64,000 bases of DNA from Elusimicrobia bacterium HGW-Elusimicrobia-1 (lineage in GTDB: Bacteria > Elusimicrobiota > Endomicrobiia > PHAN01). The notes under the pieces are model-generated. The model saw only the letters and a program-made list of their open reading frames with translations, was not told where the DNA came from and did not search any database. Position numbers and translations under genes: made by a program. The DNA is taken from the NCBI GenBank assembly GCA_002841695.1, contig PHAN01000011.1, forward strand, positions 1-64,000, read 5' to 3'. This document shows, piece by piece, positions 42,723-51,247 of the stretch. How positions within the stretch are numbered: the stretch's first letter is position 1; every line of letters starts with the position of its first letter.

Positions 42723-43370
42723 ATGACAAGAAGTTTGGATAGTATCTACGGCGACGATTTTTTCAAAGAATGGGGAAGAGAACACGCCGATTACGTTCGC
42801 TCCGCCGAAATTATCGCATCGGAAATACACCGGCAGTTTCGCCCCGCCCGCGTGGCCGATATAGGGTGCGGCTGCGGAGTTTACGGACATTTCTTGAGCA
42901 AAAAAGGAGTCGATGTGTTTTCATTGGACGGAGTGATTCCGCATAAAGATCACTCCTTTGCCGTTAACATTCATAAACAGGATCTTACGGAGCCCTTTGA
43001 AAACGCCTGGGGCGACTTTGACATCGCGTTATGCCTTGAAGTGGCCGAACATATATCCGAATCGCTGACGGAGATTTTTCTTAAAAATCTTGCGCGTTTC
43101 TCGTCTGTCCTGATTTTTTCGGCCTCGCCGCCGCATCAGGGCGGATGTCATCACGTTAATGAACAGCCCAAGCGTTACTGGGTACAAAAGTTGGCCGCTT
43201 TGGATTTTGTTTACAGCCGTCCGAAAACAGGTCTTTTATCCGAAGCGTTCCGCGTTCTGCGTCCGCCTTATATGTGGATGGCCCAGCAAATCAGCGTCTA
43301 CGAGCGAGGCAACGCTCATCGACTGCACCCGGGGTCTATGCCGTTCGCTTCGCCGCGTCGTCGTCGCTAA
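42723..43370 (+). CDS. Class I SAM-dependent methyltransferase
   Basis: 215 residues. Rossmann-fold methyltransferase with motif I VADIGCGCGVYGHFLSKKG, then acidic end of strand 2 (DVFSLDG), motif IV WGDFDIALCLEVAEHISE and a C-terminal lid. Between, KDHSFAVNIHKQDLTEPF is the strand 3 region. The EVAEH signature is common in small-molecule and sugar methyltransferases, including those modifying polysaccharides; substrate unknown. It lies immediately after the glucan synthase gene but behind a terminator, so it likely has its own promoter near 42.69 kb (no clear box). Confidence 0.82.
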   Translation: MTRSLDSIYGDDFFKEWGREHADYVRSAEIIASEIHRQFRPARVADIGCGCGVYGHFLSKKGVDVFSLDGVIPHKDHSFAVNIHKQDLTEPFENAWGDFDIALCLEVAEHISESLTEIFLKNLARFSSVLIFSASPPHQGGCHHVNEQPKRYWVQKLAALDFVYSRPKTGLLSEAFRVLRPPYMWMAQQISVYERGNAHRLHPGSMPFASPRRRR

Positions 43371-43456
43371 AAACTTGACGCGCGGACGCTTCCGCCGTCG
43401 ATGCAATATGCGCTTTTGCGCGCATCCCCGCGGGTAAATATATTTTTGTCCGCCTA

Positions 43457-43558
43457 TTGCTTTAGCCCGGCGCAATATGCTATACTGCTCGCGAATGTAG
43501 GACAAACAAAGACCGCAAGGTGCTTGAAGTCACCCGGCGCCCCGCGGTTATTTTTTTA
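43457..43558 (+). promoter_or_regulatory. Promoter and hairpin leader of the cold-shock gene
   Basis: TTGCTT 43457-43462 and TATACT 43481-43486 (spacer 18). The leader RNA contains GACCGC (43511-43516) pairing with GCGGTT (43544-43549) around an inner hairpin GGTG-CTTGAAG-TCACC, followed by TTATTTTTTT. It looks like a terminator-type attenuator or a temperature-sensitive leader before the GGAGG box of cspA. Confidence 0.5.
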
Positions 43559-43581
43559 ACAAAAAGGAGGTGAGATAACAG

Positions 43582-43779
43582 ATGAAAGGCAAAGTTAAGT
43601 GGTTTAATGACAGCAAAGGTTATGGTTTCATAACCCCCGAAGAAGGCAGCGACGTATTCGTGCACCACACCGCCGTCCAGATGGAAGGATTCAAATCCCT
43701 GAAAGAAGGCGACGAAGTGGAGTTCGAAGTTGTTCCTTCGGACAAAGGTTCCAAAGCGGCCAACGTGGTAAAACTTTAA
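43582..43779 (+). CDS. cspA: Cold-shock protein, CspA family
   Basis: 65 residues, start with AGGAGGTGAG upstream. Complete [23 protein letters not shown] (RNP1 KGYGFIT), then [19 protein letters not shown] (RNP2 VFVHH) and [20 protein letters not shown]. Binds single-stranded RNA/DNA as an RNA chaperone; both aromatic patches are intact. A structured leader and its own promoter lie upstream, matching the regulated expression of this family. The final residues VVKL are as expected. Confidence 0.97.
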   Translation: MKGKVKWFNDSKGYGFITPEEGSDVFVHHTAVQMEGFKSLKEGDEVEFEVVPSDKGSKAANVVKL

Positions 43780-44046
43780 TTACGGCGTTTTAACGCTGTT
43801 TTAATGTTTTTCGCGATAGGACTTAGAATCATCCCCGCGCCATAACAGGCCGGACAGAGATCTAAAGATTGTCAGTGTAAATAGAGTAAAGTGCTGATTT
43901 TAAAAAGCGGTATTAAAGGCGGAGTGATCATTAAAAGTTCACTCAACCCCAACAAACGGCTTTAGAAATAATAGCAAGATTACCCTTGTAGTTTGCACAG
44001 AGCACATTCTGATCTCGTCCGGCCGGCGGGGGGTGTTTTATCGATG

Positions 44047-44077
44047 AACCGTCGATGTTTAATCGACGGTTTTTTTT
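44047..44077 (+). terminator. Intrinsic terminator upstream of typA
   Basis: AACCGTCGAT (44047-44056) pairs perfectly with ATCGACGGTT (44062-44071) around a GTTTA loop and is followed by a run of T. Its arms match the 3' hairpin of the dispersed repeat (CCGTCGA/TCGACGG). The stretch 43780-44046 shows no gene. Confidence 0.8.
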
Positions 44078-44121
44078 GTCGGCGGAGTTTAAGAAACAAA
44101 GAATAAGGAACGCCAAACGCG

Positions 44122-45960
44122 GTGAAAAAAACACAAAGCAACGATAAAGTCCGAAACGTGGCCATTATAGCGCACGTGGACCACGGCAAGACGACTCTTG
44201 TGGACCACATGCTGCGGCAGAGCGGGATATTCCGGGCAAATCAGGATGTCTCCGAACGCGTTATGGACAATATGGATCTGGAGCGCGAGCGCGGCGTCAC
44301 TATCGCGGCCAAAAACTGCGCGGTTCGATGGGGCGACGTTCGGATAAACATTATCGACACGCCCGGCCACGCCGATTTCGGCGGCGAAGTGGAGAGGGCT
44401 CTTAAAATGGTCGACGGCGCCCTGCTTCTTGTCGACGCGGCCGAAGGTCCTCTGCCGCAGACCAGATTCGTTTTGCAGAAAGCGCTGGAATCGGGGCTCA
44501 AAATTATCGTTTTAATAAACAAAATCGACCGCAAAGACGCCCGCCCCAAAGATGTTCTCGACGAGGTTTACGAACTTTTTATGGACCTCGGAGCCAAGGA
44601 CGCACAGATAGATTTTCCCGTGATATTTTCCGTCGGACGGGACGGCATCGCGCAAAAAACTCTTGAAGAAAAAGGCAAGGATTTAGGTTTGCTTTTCGAG
44701 ACGATTATCGACGAAGTTCCCGCGCCTTCGCACAATCCCGACGAACCCTTCCAGATGCTCGTCTGCGACCTTGATTATTCCAACTATATGGGACGGCTTG
44801 CCGTCGGAAGAGTTTTTAACGGACGGGTGAGCAAGAACGACAATATCGTCTGCATAAAAGAAGGCGGCGATATCGTGCCTTTGAAAACGACAAAACTTCA
44901 GGTTTACGACGGTATCAGCATAAAAGAGGTGGACTTCGCCGGGGCGGGAGACATAGTTATTTTGGCCGGCATCGAGGACGTATCGATAGGCGATACCATC
45001 TGTAACGGCGAAAATCCCCGCGCCATCAAGCGCATAAAAGTCGACGAGCCCACTATTTTCATGATGTTTACCATCAACTCGTCGCCGCTTTCCGGCACCG
45101 AGGGAACTATCGTTCAGTCGAGAAAAATTTTGGAGCGGCTTAAAAAAGAAACGCTGCAGAACGTCGCCGTGCAGGTCGAGGAATCGCCTTCGTCGGACAA
45201 ATATATAGTCAAAGGCCGCGGCGAGTTTCAGATGGAAATTCTCATCGAAATGATGCGCCGCGAGGGTTTTGAGTTCAGCGTGGGCCGTCCGCAGGTAATA
45301 TTCAAAAAGAAAGACGGCAAACTTCTTGAACCCATAGAGCATCTTTTCATAGATTGCGCGGAAGCCAACGTCGGCATAGTCACCGAGAAGATTTCAAGCA
45401 GAAAAGGAAAGATGGTCAACATGGTCAATCACGGTACCGGCCGTGTGCGCCTTGAGTTTACCGTGCCTACAAGAGCTCTTATCGGTTATAGAAGCGAGTT
45501 TTTGACCGACACCAGAGGCACCGGCATAATGAATTCCTATGTCCACGATTACGAAGAGTATCGCGGCGATTTTTCGTTGAGAAAAACCGGTTCGCTGGTC
45601 GCCGACAGAGCGGGCAAGGCAGTTCCGTACGCGATCTTCCATCTTGAGCCGCGCGGCACGTTGTTTATATCGCCCAATGACCCTGTGTACGAGGGAATGA
45701 TAATAGGCGACAACAGCCGCGACACCGACCTGAACGTCAATCCGTGCAAAGAAAAGAAACTCTCGAATATGCGCGCCGCCGGCAAAGACGACAACATACT
45801 TCTTACCCCGATACAACCGATGACGCTTGAAAGAGCGATAACATTCATAAAAGACGACGAACTCATAGAAATCACACCCAAGTCCATCCGCCTCAGAAAG
45901 ACAGCGCTTGCGATCTCCGAGCGCGGCAGAAAGACCTCTATAACGCAAGAGCAGGATTAA
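44122..45960 (+). CDS. typA: Ribosome-binding GTPase TypA/BipA
   Basis: 612 residues, GTG start, no strong ribosome-binding site. G1 AHVDHGKTTLVDHMLRQSG, switch region with RVMDNMDLERERGVTIAAKN, G3 DTPGHADFGGEVERALKMVD, G4 NKIDRKDARPKDV, followed by EF-G-like domains II, III and V and the unique TypA C-terminal domain (GRVRLEFTVPTRALIGYRS, KLSNMRAAGKDDNILLTPI, ALAISERGRKTS). Usual length is about 605-615. It binds 70S ribosomes and affects 50S assembly under stress and low temperature. Follows the cold-shock gene, which may be a functional pairing. The switch DNMDLERERG varies slightly from the usual D-x-N-D-L-E-R-E-R-G but keeps the key residues. Confidence 0.97.
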   Translation: MKKTQSNDKVRNVAIIAHVDHGKTTLVDHMLRQSGIFRANQDVSERVMDNMDLERERGVTIAAKNCAVRWGDVRINIIDTPGHADFGGEVERALKMVDGALLLVDAAEGPLPQTRFVLQKALESGLKIIVLINKIDRKDARPKDVLDEVYELFMDLGAKDAQIDFPVIFSVGRDGIAQKTLEEKGKDLGLLFETIIDEVPAPSHNPDEPFQMLVCDLDYSNYMGRLAVGRVFNGRVSKNDNIVCIKEGGDIVPLKTTKLQVYDGISIKEVDFAGAGDIVILAGIEDVSIGDTICNGENPRAIKRIKVDEPTIFMMFTINSSPLSGTEGTIVQSRKILERLKKETLQNVAVQVEESPSSDKYIVKGRGEFQMEILIEMMRREGFEFSVGRPQVIFKKKDGKLLEPIEHLFIDCAEANVGIVTEKISSRKGKMVNMVNHGTGRVRLEFTVPTRALIGYRSEFLTDTRGTGIMNSYVHDYEEYRGDFSLRKTGSLVADRAGKAVPYAIFHLEPRGTLFISPNDPVYEGMIIGDNSRDTDLNVNPCKEKKLSNMRAAGKDDNILLTPIQPMTLERAITFIKDDELIEITPKSIRLRKTALAISERGRKTSITQEQD

Positions 45961-46082
45961 CCCTCGTTTCAATCCCTCAATATCATCGTCTGACGACATA
46001 AATCCCTTGAATATGAGGTGTTTATTTTGTATATATTTCCGTGTAGAGGCGGGTCTTCTCCGTTTCACGGGGATAAAACGCT

Positions 46083-46754
46083 ATGGGTAAATTATCTATT
46101 GTCTCAAACGGCGTGTCGACCTTCGCCGATCGTAATGAGGCCGCCCGTCTGCTTGCGCACGAATTAAGGAGTATTGTCGATAACAAGACAGTATCGCTCG
46201 GTATTTTGCGCGGAGGGATTGTTATCGCGCGCCAAATCGCCTCGGTGAATGGGACGGAGCTCGATATCGTTCTGTCGCGCAAAATCGGCGCGCCCATGAA
46301 TCCCGAACTGGCCGTCGGCGCGGTTTCCGAAAGCGGCGAATTGTTTGTTCAGCGGGAGACGGCCTCGTACGCGGGCGCCGACGACGAATATATCCGGCGC
46401 GAGGCGCAGCATCAGATGGTCGAGATAAAGCGGCGCGCGCTGCTGTTTAGAAAAATAGCGCCCAAAGTTCCCCTGGAAGGCAAAACGGTCGTCATCTCCG
46501 ACGATGGCGTCGCTACCGGCGCCACAATGCGGGCCGCGATATGGGCGGTGCGGCGGGAGCGTCCCAAATTATTGATAGTCGCCGTGCCGGTGGGCGCGCG
46601 CGAAACGCTTTCTATGCTTGCCCGCGATGTCGATGAAATCGTAGCTCTTGAAGCGCCCCGCGATTTCGATTCGGTGGGAAGTTTTTACCTGCGTTTCGCG
46701 CAAGTGGAAGACAAAGAGGTTTTGGCTATTCTTAAAGAGTACAAGGCGGGATGA
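46083..46754 (+). CDS. Phosphoribosyltransferase-family protein
   Basis: 223 residues. PRPP-binding loop VVISDDGVATGATMRAAIWA (about 137-156) is the defining motif. Other family blocks: SLGILRGGIVIARQIASVNG, the PP loop RKIGAPMNPELAVGAVSESG and a C-terminal VGSFYLRFAQVED. This domain order, with RKIGAP and GAVSE, matches the group of predicted phosphoribosyltransferases of about 210-230 residues often linked to erythromycin-esterase-type or unknown neighbours, rather than hypoxanthine or uracil enzymes. Substrate not predictable. The neighbour on the opposite strand, thpR, overlaps its 3' end by 23 bases. Confidence 0.88.
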   Translation: MGKLSIVSNGVSTFADRNEAARLLAHELRSIVDNKTVSLGILRGGIVIARQIASVNGTELDIVLSRKIGAPMNPELAVGAVSESGELFVQRETASYAGADDEYIRREAQHQMVEIKRRALLFRKIAPKVPLEGKTVVISDDGVATGATMRAAIWAVRRERPKLLIVAVPVGARETLSMLARDVDEIVALEAPRDFDSVGSFYLRFAQVEDKEVLAILKEYKAG

Positions 46755-47319
46755 GAGGATTTTCCGGTCCGGCGAATTTCGCCGTAAAAATCGTCTCGTA
46801 AATCGCGCCGGACGGCGAGAGCGTGCTTTTTATCACGGATATCGCTTCGGGCTTGAACTCGCGCGTCGACAAAACAGCTTCCGCGATGAAGCGCTCGATC
46901 TGTTCCCTCTGTCCGCCCGGGCCGTTTCTTATCCGCGCCACGGTAATGTGAGGCACGAATGCTCCCGATGTCACGTGGGCTTTCTGCGACAGCGCCATAT
47001 CGAGTTGACGGGCGGCGGCCGCTATAAAATCATCGCCCTGCGTTATGCCCGCCCAGACGATACGCGGCGGGCCGTCCGTCGGGAAACATCCGAATCCCGA
47101 AATTTTTAAGGTTTTCGCCCGACGATTCGCGACGTTCCCAGCCGCCAGTTTGATCCGCTTTAAGCCGTCCTCGTCGGTCTCTGAGATAAACTTAATCGTG
47201 ATATGAAGATTGTCCCGCCGGATTACGGATATCCCGCCCGCGGCGCCAAGCGGCGAGGCCGCGCGGAAAATCTCGTCTCTTATATCGGGTGGTATCTCTA
47301 TCGCGGTGAATATTCTCAT
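46732..47319 (-). CDS. thpR: RNA 2',3'-cyclic phosphodiesterase (ThpR/LigT)
   Basis: 195 residues on the minus strand. The 2H phosphoesterase signature is complete: IRRDNLHITIKFISE near residue 45 and FVPHITVARIRNG near residue 130, the two HxT motifs. The start MRIFTAIEIPPDIRDEIFRA is typical (MRxFxAIxLP). Enzymes of this group hydrolyse 2',3'-cyclic phosphate RNA ends. It overlaps the phosphoribosyltransferase gene tail-to-tail. The intergenic stretch 47320-47509 carries only the hairpin described next and the tRNA promoter region. Confidence 0.94.
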   Translation of the reverse strand: MRIFTAIEIPPDIRDEIFRAASPLGAAGGISVIRRDNLHITIKFISETDEDGLKRIKLAAGNVANRRAKTLKISGFGCFPTDGPPRIVWAGITQGDDFIAAAARQLDMALSQKAHVTSGAFVPHITVARIRNGPGGQREQIERFIAEAVLSTREFKPEAISVIKSTLSPSGAIYETIFTAKFAGPENPLIPPCTL

Positions 47320-47463
47320 ATAGGCGTATTTTTCGACCCTCCGCCGGCGGTTGTATGCTTCCTCAGTATATCATATCGTTTTATTCCTAAGTAAAACTAT
47401 CGCCCCGCCGTCTGTTTTTTTTGCTCAATATCTTCTTTTTTTGTAAAATAACCGAGTCAAAGT

Positions 47464-47496
47464 ATTCGCCGGGGTAGCGAAAAAACGGCTACCCCG
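47464..47496 (+). other. Hairpin containing a duplicate of the tRNA 5' end
   Basis: ATTCGCCGGGGTAGC at 47464-47478 is identical to 47506-47520, the start of the tRNA. Here it forms a perfect 9-bp hairpin with GGCTACCCCG (47488-47496). Possible transcription signal or remnant of duplication. Confidence 0.6.
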
Positions 47497-47509
47497 TCAA
47501 AAAAGATTC

Positions 47510-47582
<73 letters not shown>

Positions 47583-47602
47583 TTTTTTAACACACCATAA
47601 AA

Positions 47603-48973
47603 ATGAAACATAAGTTCCGTCGGGCGGCGATACTCCTTGCTCTGGCTTTCGGCGACGCCGCCGCCGTATCCATCGCATTCTTCGCGGCCTATCATGTTCG
47701 TTTTTATTCCGGCTTGCTGTCCGTCCATAAGGGAATCCCCGACTGGTCTTTTTATCGCGCCACACTTCTTTTTTCCCTGCCCATATTTCTGTTCGTATTT
47801 TTCTACGCCGACCTCTACAAAAATTATTTCCTTCCGGCGATAGACGAGTTCATAAGGACGCTTAAAAACATAACCGTGGCTATGCTTCTGTCGACACTGG
47901 CCGTGGCCGTGGTGAGACAGTACGAATTTTCGCGCGTAACTTTTTTACTCGTCTGGGTTTTTGCGATTGTCGGAGTTTTTGCTTTCCGGCAGACGTTCAA
48001 GATTTGGGCGCGCTACATTTTAAGAAACATCTACGGACTTGAGCGGGTAATAATAGCCGGAAGAGATTTCTCGTCGATAAAAACGCTCATCAAGGAACAC
48101 CCTCATTTGGAGGCGGTATATCACATAACCGAAGGCCCCGGGTCGCTTTATGCCGTGAAGGCCGCCGCCGAAGAAAAAAACGTTTCGCAGGTTATACTCC
48201 TTAATCTGGATTATCCGCAAAAAGAGTTGATGGCTTTTTACGACTGGTGCGACCTGGCGGGCATCGAATTGAAGGTCTTCCCCGACCTTGTGCAGCTCTG
48301 TCTGGGCGAGACGATAATCGACACATCTTTCGGCGTGCCGATGCTGCGCCTTAAGGCCGTGAATCTCAGCGGCTTCAATTTTTATTTCAAGAGGTGCATC
48401 GACGTTTTTCTTGCCGCCGCATTTCTGTCGATGGCCTGGCCGTTTTTGGCAATAGTGACGCTGCTGATAAAACTCGATTCCCGCGGACCTTTTCTCTACG
48501 CGCACAAAAGAGTCGGCTACCGCGGCGTGCCGTTTTTCTTCTACAAATTCCGTTCCATGGTCGCCGACGCCGACGACCGCCTGGAAGAACTCAAGAAAGC
48601 CAGCGACAGAAAAGGCCCCGCTTTCAAGATGAAAAACGACCCGCGCATAACCAAGTTCGGCAAGTTTATCCGTCGATACAGCATAGACGAACTCCCCCAG
48701 ATAATAAACGTGCTCAAGGGCGATATGTCTCTGGTCGGGCCGCGCCCGCAAGTGCTCTGGGAAGCCGCGCATTACGACGAATGGGCCAAACGCCGGCTGC
48801 GGGTGCTGCCGGGTATCACCGGCTTGTGGCAGGTCTCCGGACGCGCTTCTTTAAGTTATGAAGAAATGATAGAACTCGACATTTTCTACATAGAGAACTG
48901 GTCGCCCGGTCTCGACGTTAAAATTCTATTTAAGACATTTTTCGCGGTGATGAGCCGCCACGGCGCGTATTAA
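47603..48973 (+). CDS. Polyprenyl-phosphate sugar-1-phosphate transferase (WcaJ/WbaP type)
   Basis: 456 residues. Membrane segments at the N-terminus (ILLALAFGDAAAVSIAFFAA, FSLPIFLFVFFYADLY, TVAMLLSTLAVAVVR, VWVFAIVGVFAFRQT) then a cytosolic linker, one re-entrant helix (CIDVFLAAAFLSMAWPFLAI) and the catalytic domain: SRGPFLYAHKRVGYRGVPFF, KFRSMVADADDR, PAFKMKNDPRITKFGKFIRR, YSIDELPQIINVLKGDMSLV and GPRPQ. The enzyme links the first sugar phosphate to undecaprenyl phosphate for exopolysaccharide or O-antigen. Length and order fit the family. It is followed by recA and the sugar-nucleotide genes, a mixed locus. Confidence 0.93.
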   Translation: MKHKFRRAAILLALAFGDAAAVSIAFFAAYHVRFYSGLLSVHKGIPDWSFYRATLLFSLPIFLFVFFYADLYKNYFLPAIDEFIRTLKNITVAMLLSTLAVAVVRQYEFSRVTFLLVWVFAIVGVFAFRQTFKIWARYILRNIYGLERVIIAGRDFSSIKTLIKEHPHLEAVYHITEGPGSLYAVKAAAEEKNVSQVILLNLDYPQKELMAFYDWCDLAGIELKVFPDLVQLCLGETIIDTSFGVPMLRLKAVNLSGFNFYFKRCIDVFLAAAFLSMAWPFLAIVTLLIKLDSRGPFLYAHKRVGYRGVPFFFYKFRSMVADADDRLEELKKASDRKGPAFKMKNDPRITKFGKFIRRYSIDELPQIINVLKGDMSLVGPRPQVLWEAAHYDEWAKRRLRVLPGITGLWQVSGRASLSYEEMIELDIFYIENWSPGLDVKILFKTFFAVMSRHGAY

Positions 48974-49052
48974 AAACGGGTGGTCAGGTATAAGCAGGCA
49001 GAACCCAGGGATCAAAACTATAAGATGAGTCAATTGAAAAACCCCGTTATTT

Positions 49053-49224
49053 GTCATTCTGAGTCCTTCAGCGAGCGTCATTCTGAGCGTAGCGAAGAAT
49101 CTCATAATGCCTCAGGATAAACTCCGCGAAGAATCTTGTCTTCCGACGACCACCCTTCGGGTGGAGACCCTTCACGGAGCATGCCCTGAGTGGGACGAGA
49201 TCCTTCGCTACGCTCAGGAAAGAT
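49053..49224 (+). repeat. Imperfect inverted-repeat element (GTCATTCTGAGCG type)
   Basis: One end has GTCATTCTGAG twice (49053 and about 49077) with GCGTAGCGAAGAATCT; the other end reads GAGATCCTTCGCTACGCTCA, its inverted complement. Similar intergenic repeats occur in many bacterial genomes. It fills the gap between the sugar transferase and recA. Confidence 0.7.
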
Positions 49225-49251
49225 ACAAGCGGGGATACAACCGGAGGTTTT

Positions 49252-50313
49252 ATGTCTAATGCCGAAAAAATGAAGGCCTTGGAACTTGCCATTACGCAGA
49301 TTGAAAAAGATTTCGGGAAAGACGCTGTTATGCGTCTGGGCGAAAGACACGCCAAATCGCCCGTCGAGGTCATTCCCACCGGAATACTTCCTCTCGATAT
49401 TGCCATAGGCGTGGGCGGTATTCCGCGCGGCCGCGTGGTGGAAATTTACGGTCCCGAGGCCGGCGGAAAAACCACGCTCACGCTGTTGATAATAGCGCAG
49501 GCGCAGAAGCTCGGCGGCGTAGCGGCTTTTATCGACGCGGAACACGCGATGGACCCGGATTACGCCAAAAAACTCGGAGTCGATATCGACAATCTTTACG
49601 TGTCGCAGCCGGATTCAGGCGAGCAGGCGCTTGAAATAACGGAGAAACTCGTGCGCTCCGCCGCCGTCGACGTTATCGTGATAGATTCCGTCGCCGCCCT
49701 TGTCCCCAAGGCCGAGATCGACGGAGAAATGGGCGATTCGCATATGGGACTGCACGCGCGGCTGATGTCGCAGGCGCTCAGGAAACTCACTTCGGTGGTG
49801 TCCAAATCCAAAACCACGATAATATTCATCAACCAGATAAGACAGAAAATCGGCGTGATGTGGGGAAATCCGGAAACCACGACCGGCGGTCTGGCGCTTA
49901 AGTTCTACGCCTCTTTGCGTCTGGACATAAGAAGAATAGAAACGATAAAAAAGGGCGACGAGCCCGTCGGTTCGCGCATCCGCGTGAAAGTGGTAAAGAA
50001 CAAAGTCGCGCCGCCTTTCGCGCAGGCGGAGTTCGAGATGTATTACGGCGAAGGCGTGAGCCGCGAGGCGTGTCTGCTCGACAAGGGCGTCGACGACGGT
50101 CTCGTCGAAAAATCCGGCACTTGGTTCATCTACAAGGAAACTCGTCTCGGTCAGGGCAAAGACAACGCCAAGAATTATCTGAAAGACAACCCCGCCGTCG
50201 CCGACGAGATAGAAAAAATATTGAGGGACAAATACTTCGGCCCGAAACCCGCGGACGCGCCCGCTCCGTCGGCTCCGGCGCCTCACGCGGGCTCCAAAAA
50301 GAAACAGCAATGA
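49252..50313 (+). CDS. recA: DNA recombinase RecA
   Basis: 353 residues. Walker [15 protein letters not shown] (usual RecA has GPESSGKTT), the strand [18 protein letters not shown], loop L1 region [20 protein letters not shown], the Gln switch [19 protein letters not shown], and [20 protein letters not shown]. All catalytic residues are in place and no intein is present. The C-terminus is a short Pro/Ala tail. Its TGA overlaps the ATG of an epimerase gene (ATGA), an unusual partner for recA, whose own neighbours are more often recX or cinA. Start: GGAGG box at about 49241 before ATG. Confidence 0.98.
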   Translation: MSNAEKMKALELAITQIEKDFGKDAVMRLGERHAKSPVEVIPTGILPLDIAIGVGGIPRGRVVEIYGPEAGGKTTLTLLIIAQAQKLGGVAAFIDAEHAMDPDYAKKLGVDIDNLYVSQPDSGEQALEITEKLVRSAAVDVIVIDSVAALVPKAEIDGEMGDSHMGLHARLMSQALRKLTSVVSKSKTTIIFINQIRQKIGVMWGNPETTTGGLALKFYASLRLDIRRIETIKKGDEPVGSRIRVKVVKNKVAPPFAQAEFEMYYGEGVSREACLLDKGVDDGLVEKSGTWFIYKETRLGQGKDNAKNYLKDNPAVADEIEKILRDKYFGPKPADAPAPSAPAPHAGSKKKQQ

Positions 50314-51236
50314 AAATAATAGTGACCGGCGGCGCCGGATTTATCGCATCGCACGTCGCGGACGCCTACGTGTCCGCCGGCCATGAGGTCGTGGTGGTGG
50401 ATAATCTTTCCACCGGCAGAAAAGAGAACCTCAACTCGTCGGTTCCGTTCCGGCTGGTCGACGTGACCGACCGCGCCAAACTGCGCAAAGTTTTTCTGGA
50501 AGAGCGGCCCGACGTGATAAGCCATCACGCCGCGCAGATAGACGTGAGAAAATCCGTCGAAGACCCCGCATTCGACGCGCGGGTGAACATAATCGGCATC
50601 ATCAATGTTCTTGAAAGCGCGCGAGAGTCGTCCGCGTCCAAGGTGATATTTTCGTCGAGCGGCGGGACTATCTATGGCGAATGCGGCGATACGCCGCCCG
50701 CGGAGGATGCCCTTCCGGCTCCAATGTCTCCGTACGGGATATCCAAACTCTCAAGCGAGTTTTATCTGAGATACTACTCCGCCCAGTTCGGGATAAAGCA
50801 CACCATATTAAGATACGGCAACGTTTACGGCCCGCGGCAGGATCCGCGCGGCGAGGCCGGCGTGGTTGCGATTTTCGTCTCAAAGATTCTTGCGGACGAA
50901 GAATGCTTCATTTACGGCGACGGCTTTCAGATGCGCGATTACGTTTATGTGGGCGATGTCGCCGCGGTCAACCTGCTGGCTCTGTCGGCCGGAGACAACG
51001 AGACCGTCAATATCGGAACGGGCTCGGCCGCCGACGTAAACACGCTGTTTGCTTTACTGTCGGGACATCGGGCCGGCTACACTAAAAAACCCGCCTACAA
51101 GCCGCCGCGCAAGGGAGAACTCTTCAAAAGTTTTCTCGACGTTTCCAAGGCGGCGTCCGCGCTTTCGTGGAAGTCGTCGACCACTCTGTCCGACGGCTTA
51201 AAAAAAACAATGGACTTTTTCAAGGCCAAGAAATGA
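50310..51236 (+). CDS. NAD-dependent sugar-nucleotide epimerase/dehydratase (GalE-like)
   Basis: 308 residues from the ATG that overlaps the recA stop. Extended SDR: Rossmann [19 protein letters not shown], acidic [14 protein letters not shown] for the adenine ribose, catalytic [10 protein letters not shown] and [10 protein letters not shown] (YxxxK), then [20 protein letters not shown]. Size and motifs are those of UDP-glucose 4-epimerase type enzymes; the precise sugar is not certain. It forms a run with the next two sugar-nucleotide genes (ATGA overlaps or short gaps), so all are probably one operon with recA. Confidence 0.9.
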   Translation: MKIIVTGGAGFIASHVADAYVSAGHEVVVVDNLSTGRKENLNSSVPFRLVDVTDRAKLRKVFLEERPDVISHHAAQIDVRKSVEDPAFDARVNIIGIINVLESARESSASKVIFSSSGGTIYGECGDTPPAEDALPAPMSPYGISKLSSEFYLRYYSAQFGIKHTILRYGNVYGPRQDPRGEAGVVAIFVSKILADEECFIYGDGFQMRDYVYVGDVAAVNLLALSAGDNETVNIGTGSAADVNTLFALLSGHRAGYTKKPAYKPPRKGELFKSFLDVSKAASALSWKSSTTLSDGLKKTMDFFKAKK

Positions 51237-51247
51237 AAGGACAAGAA

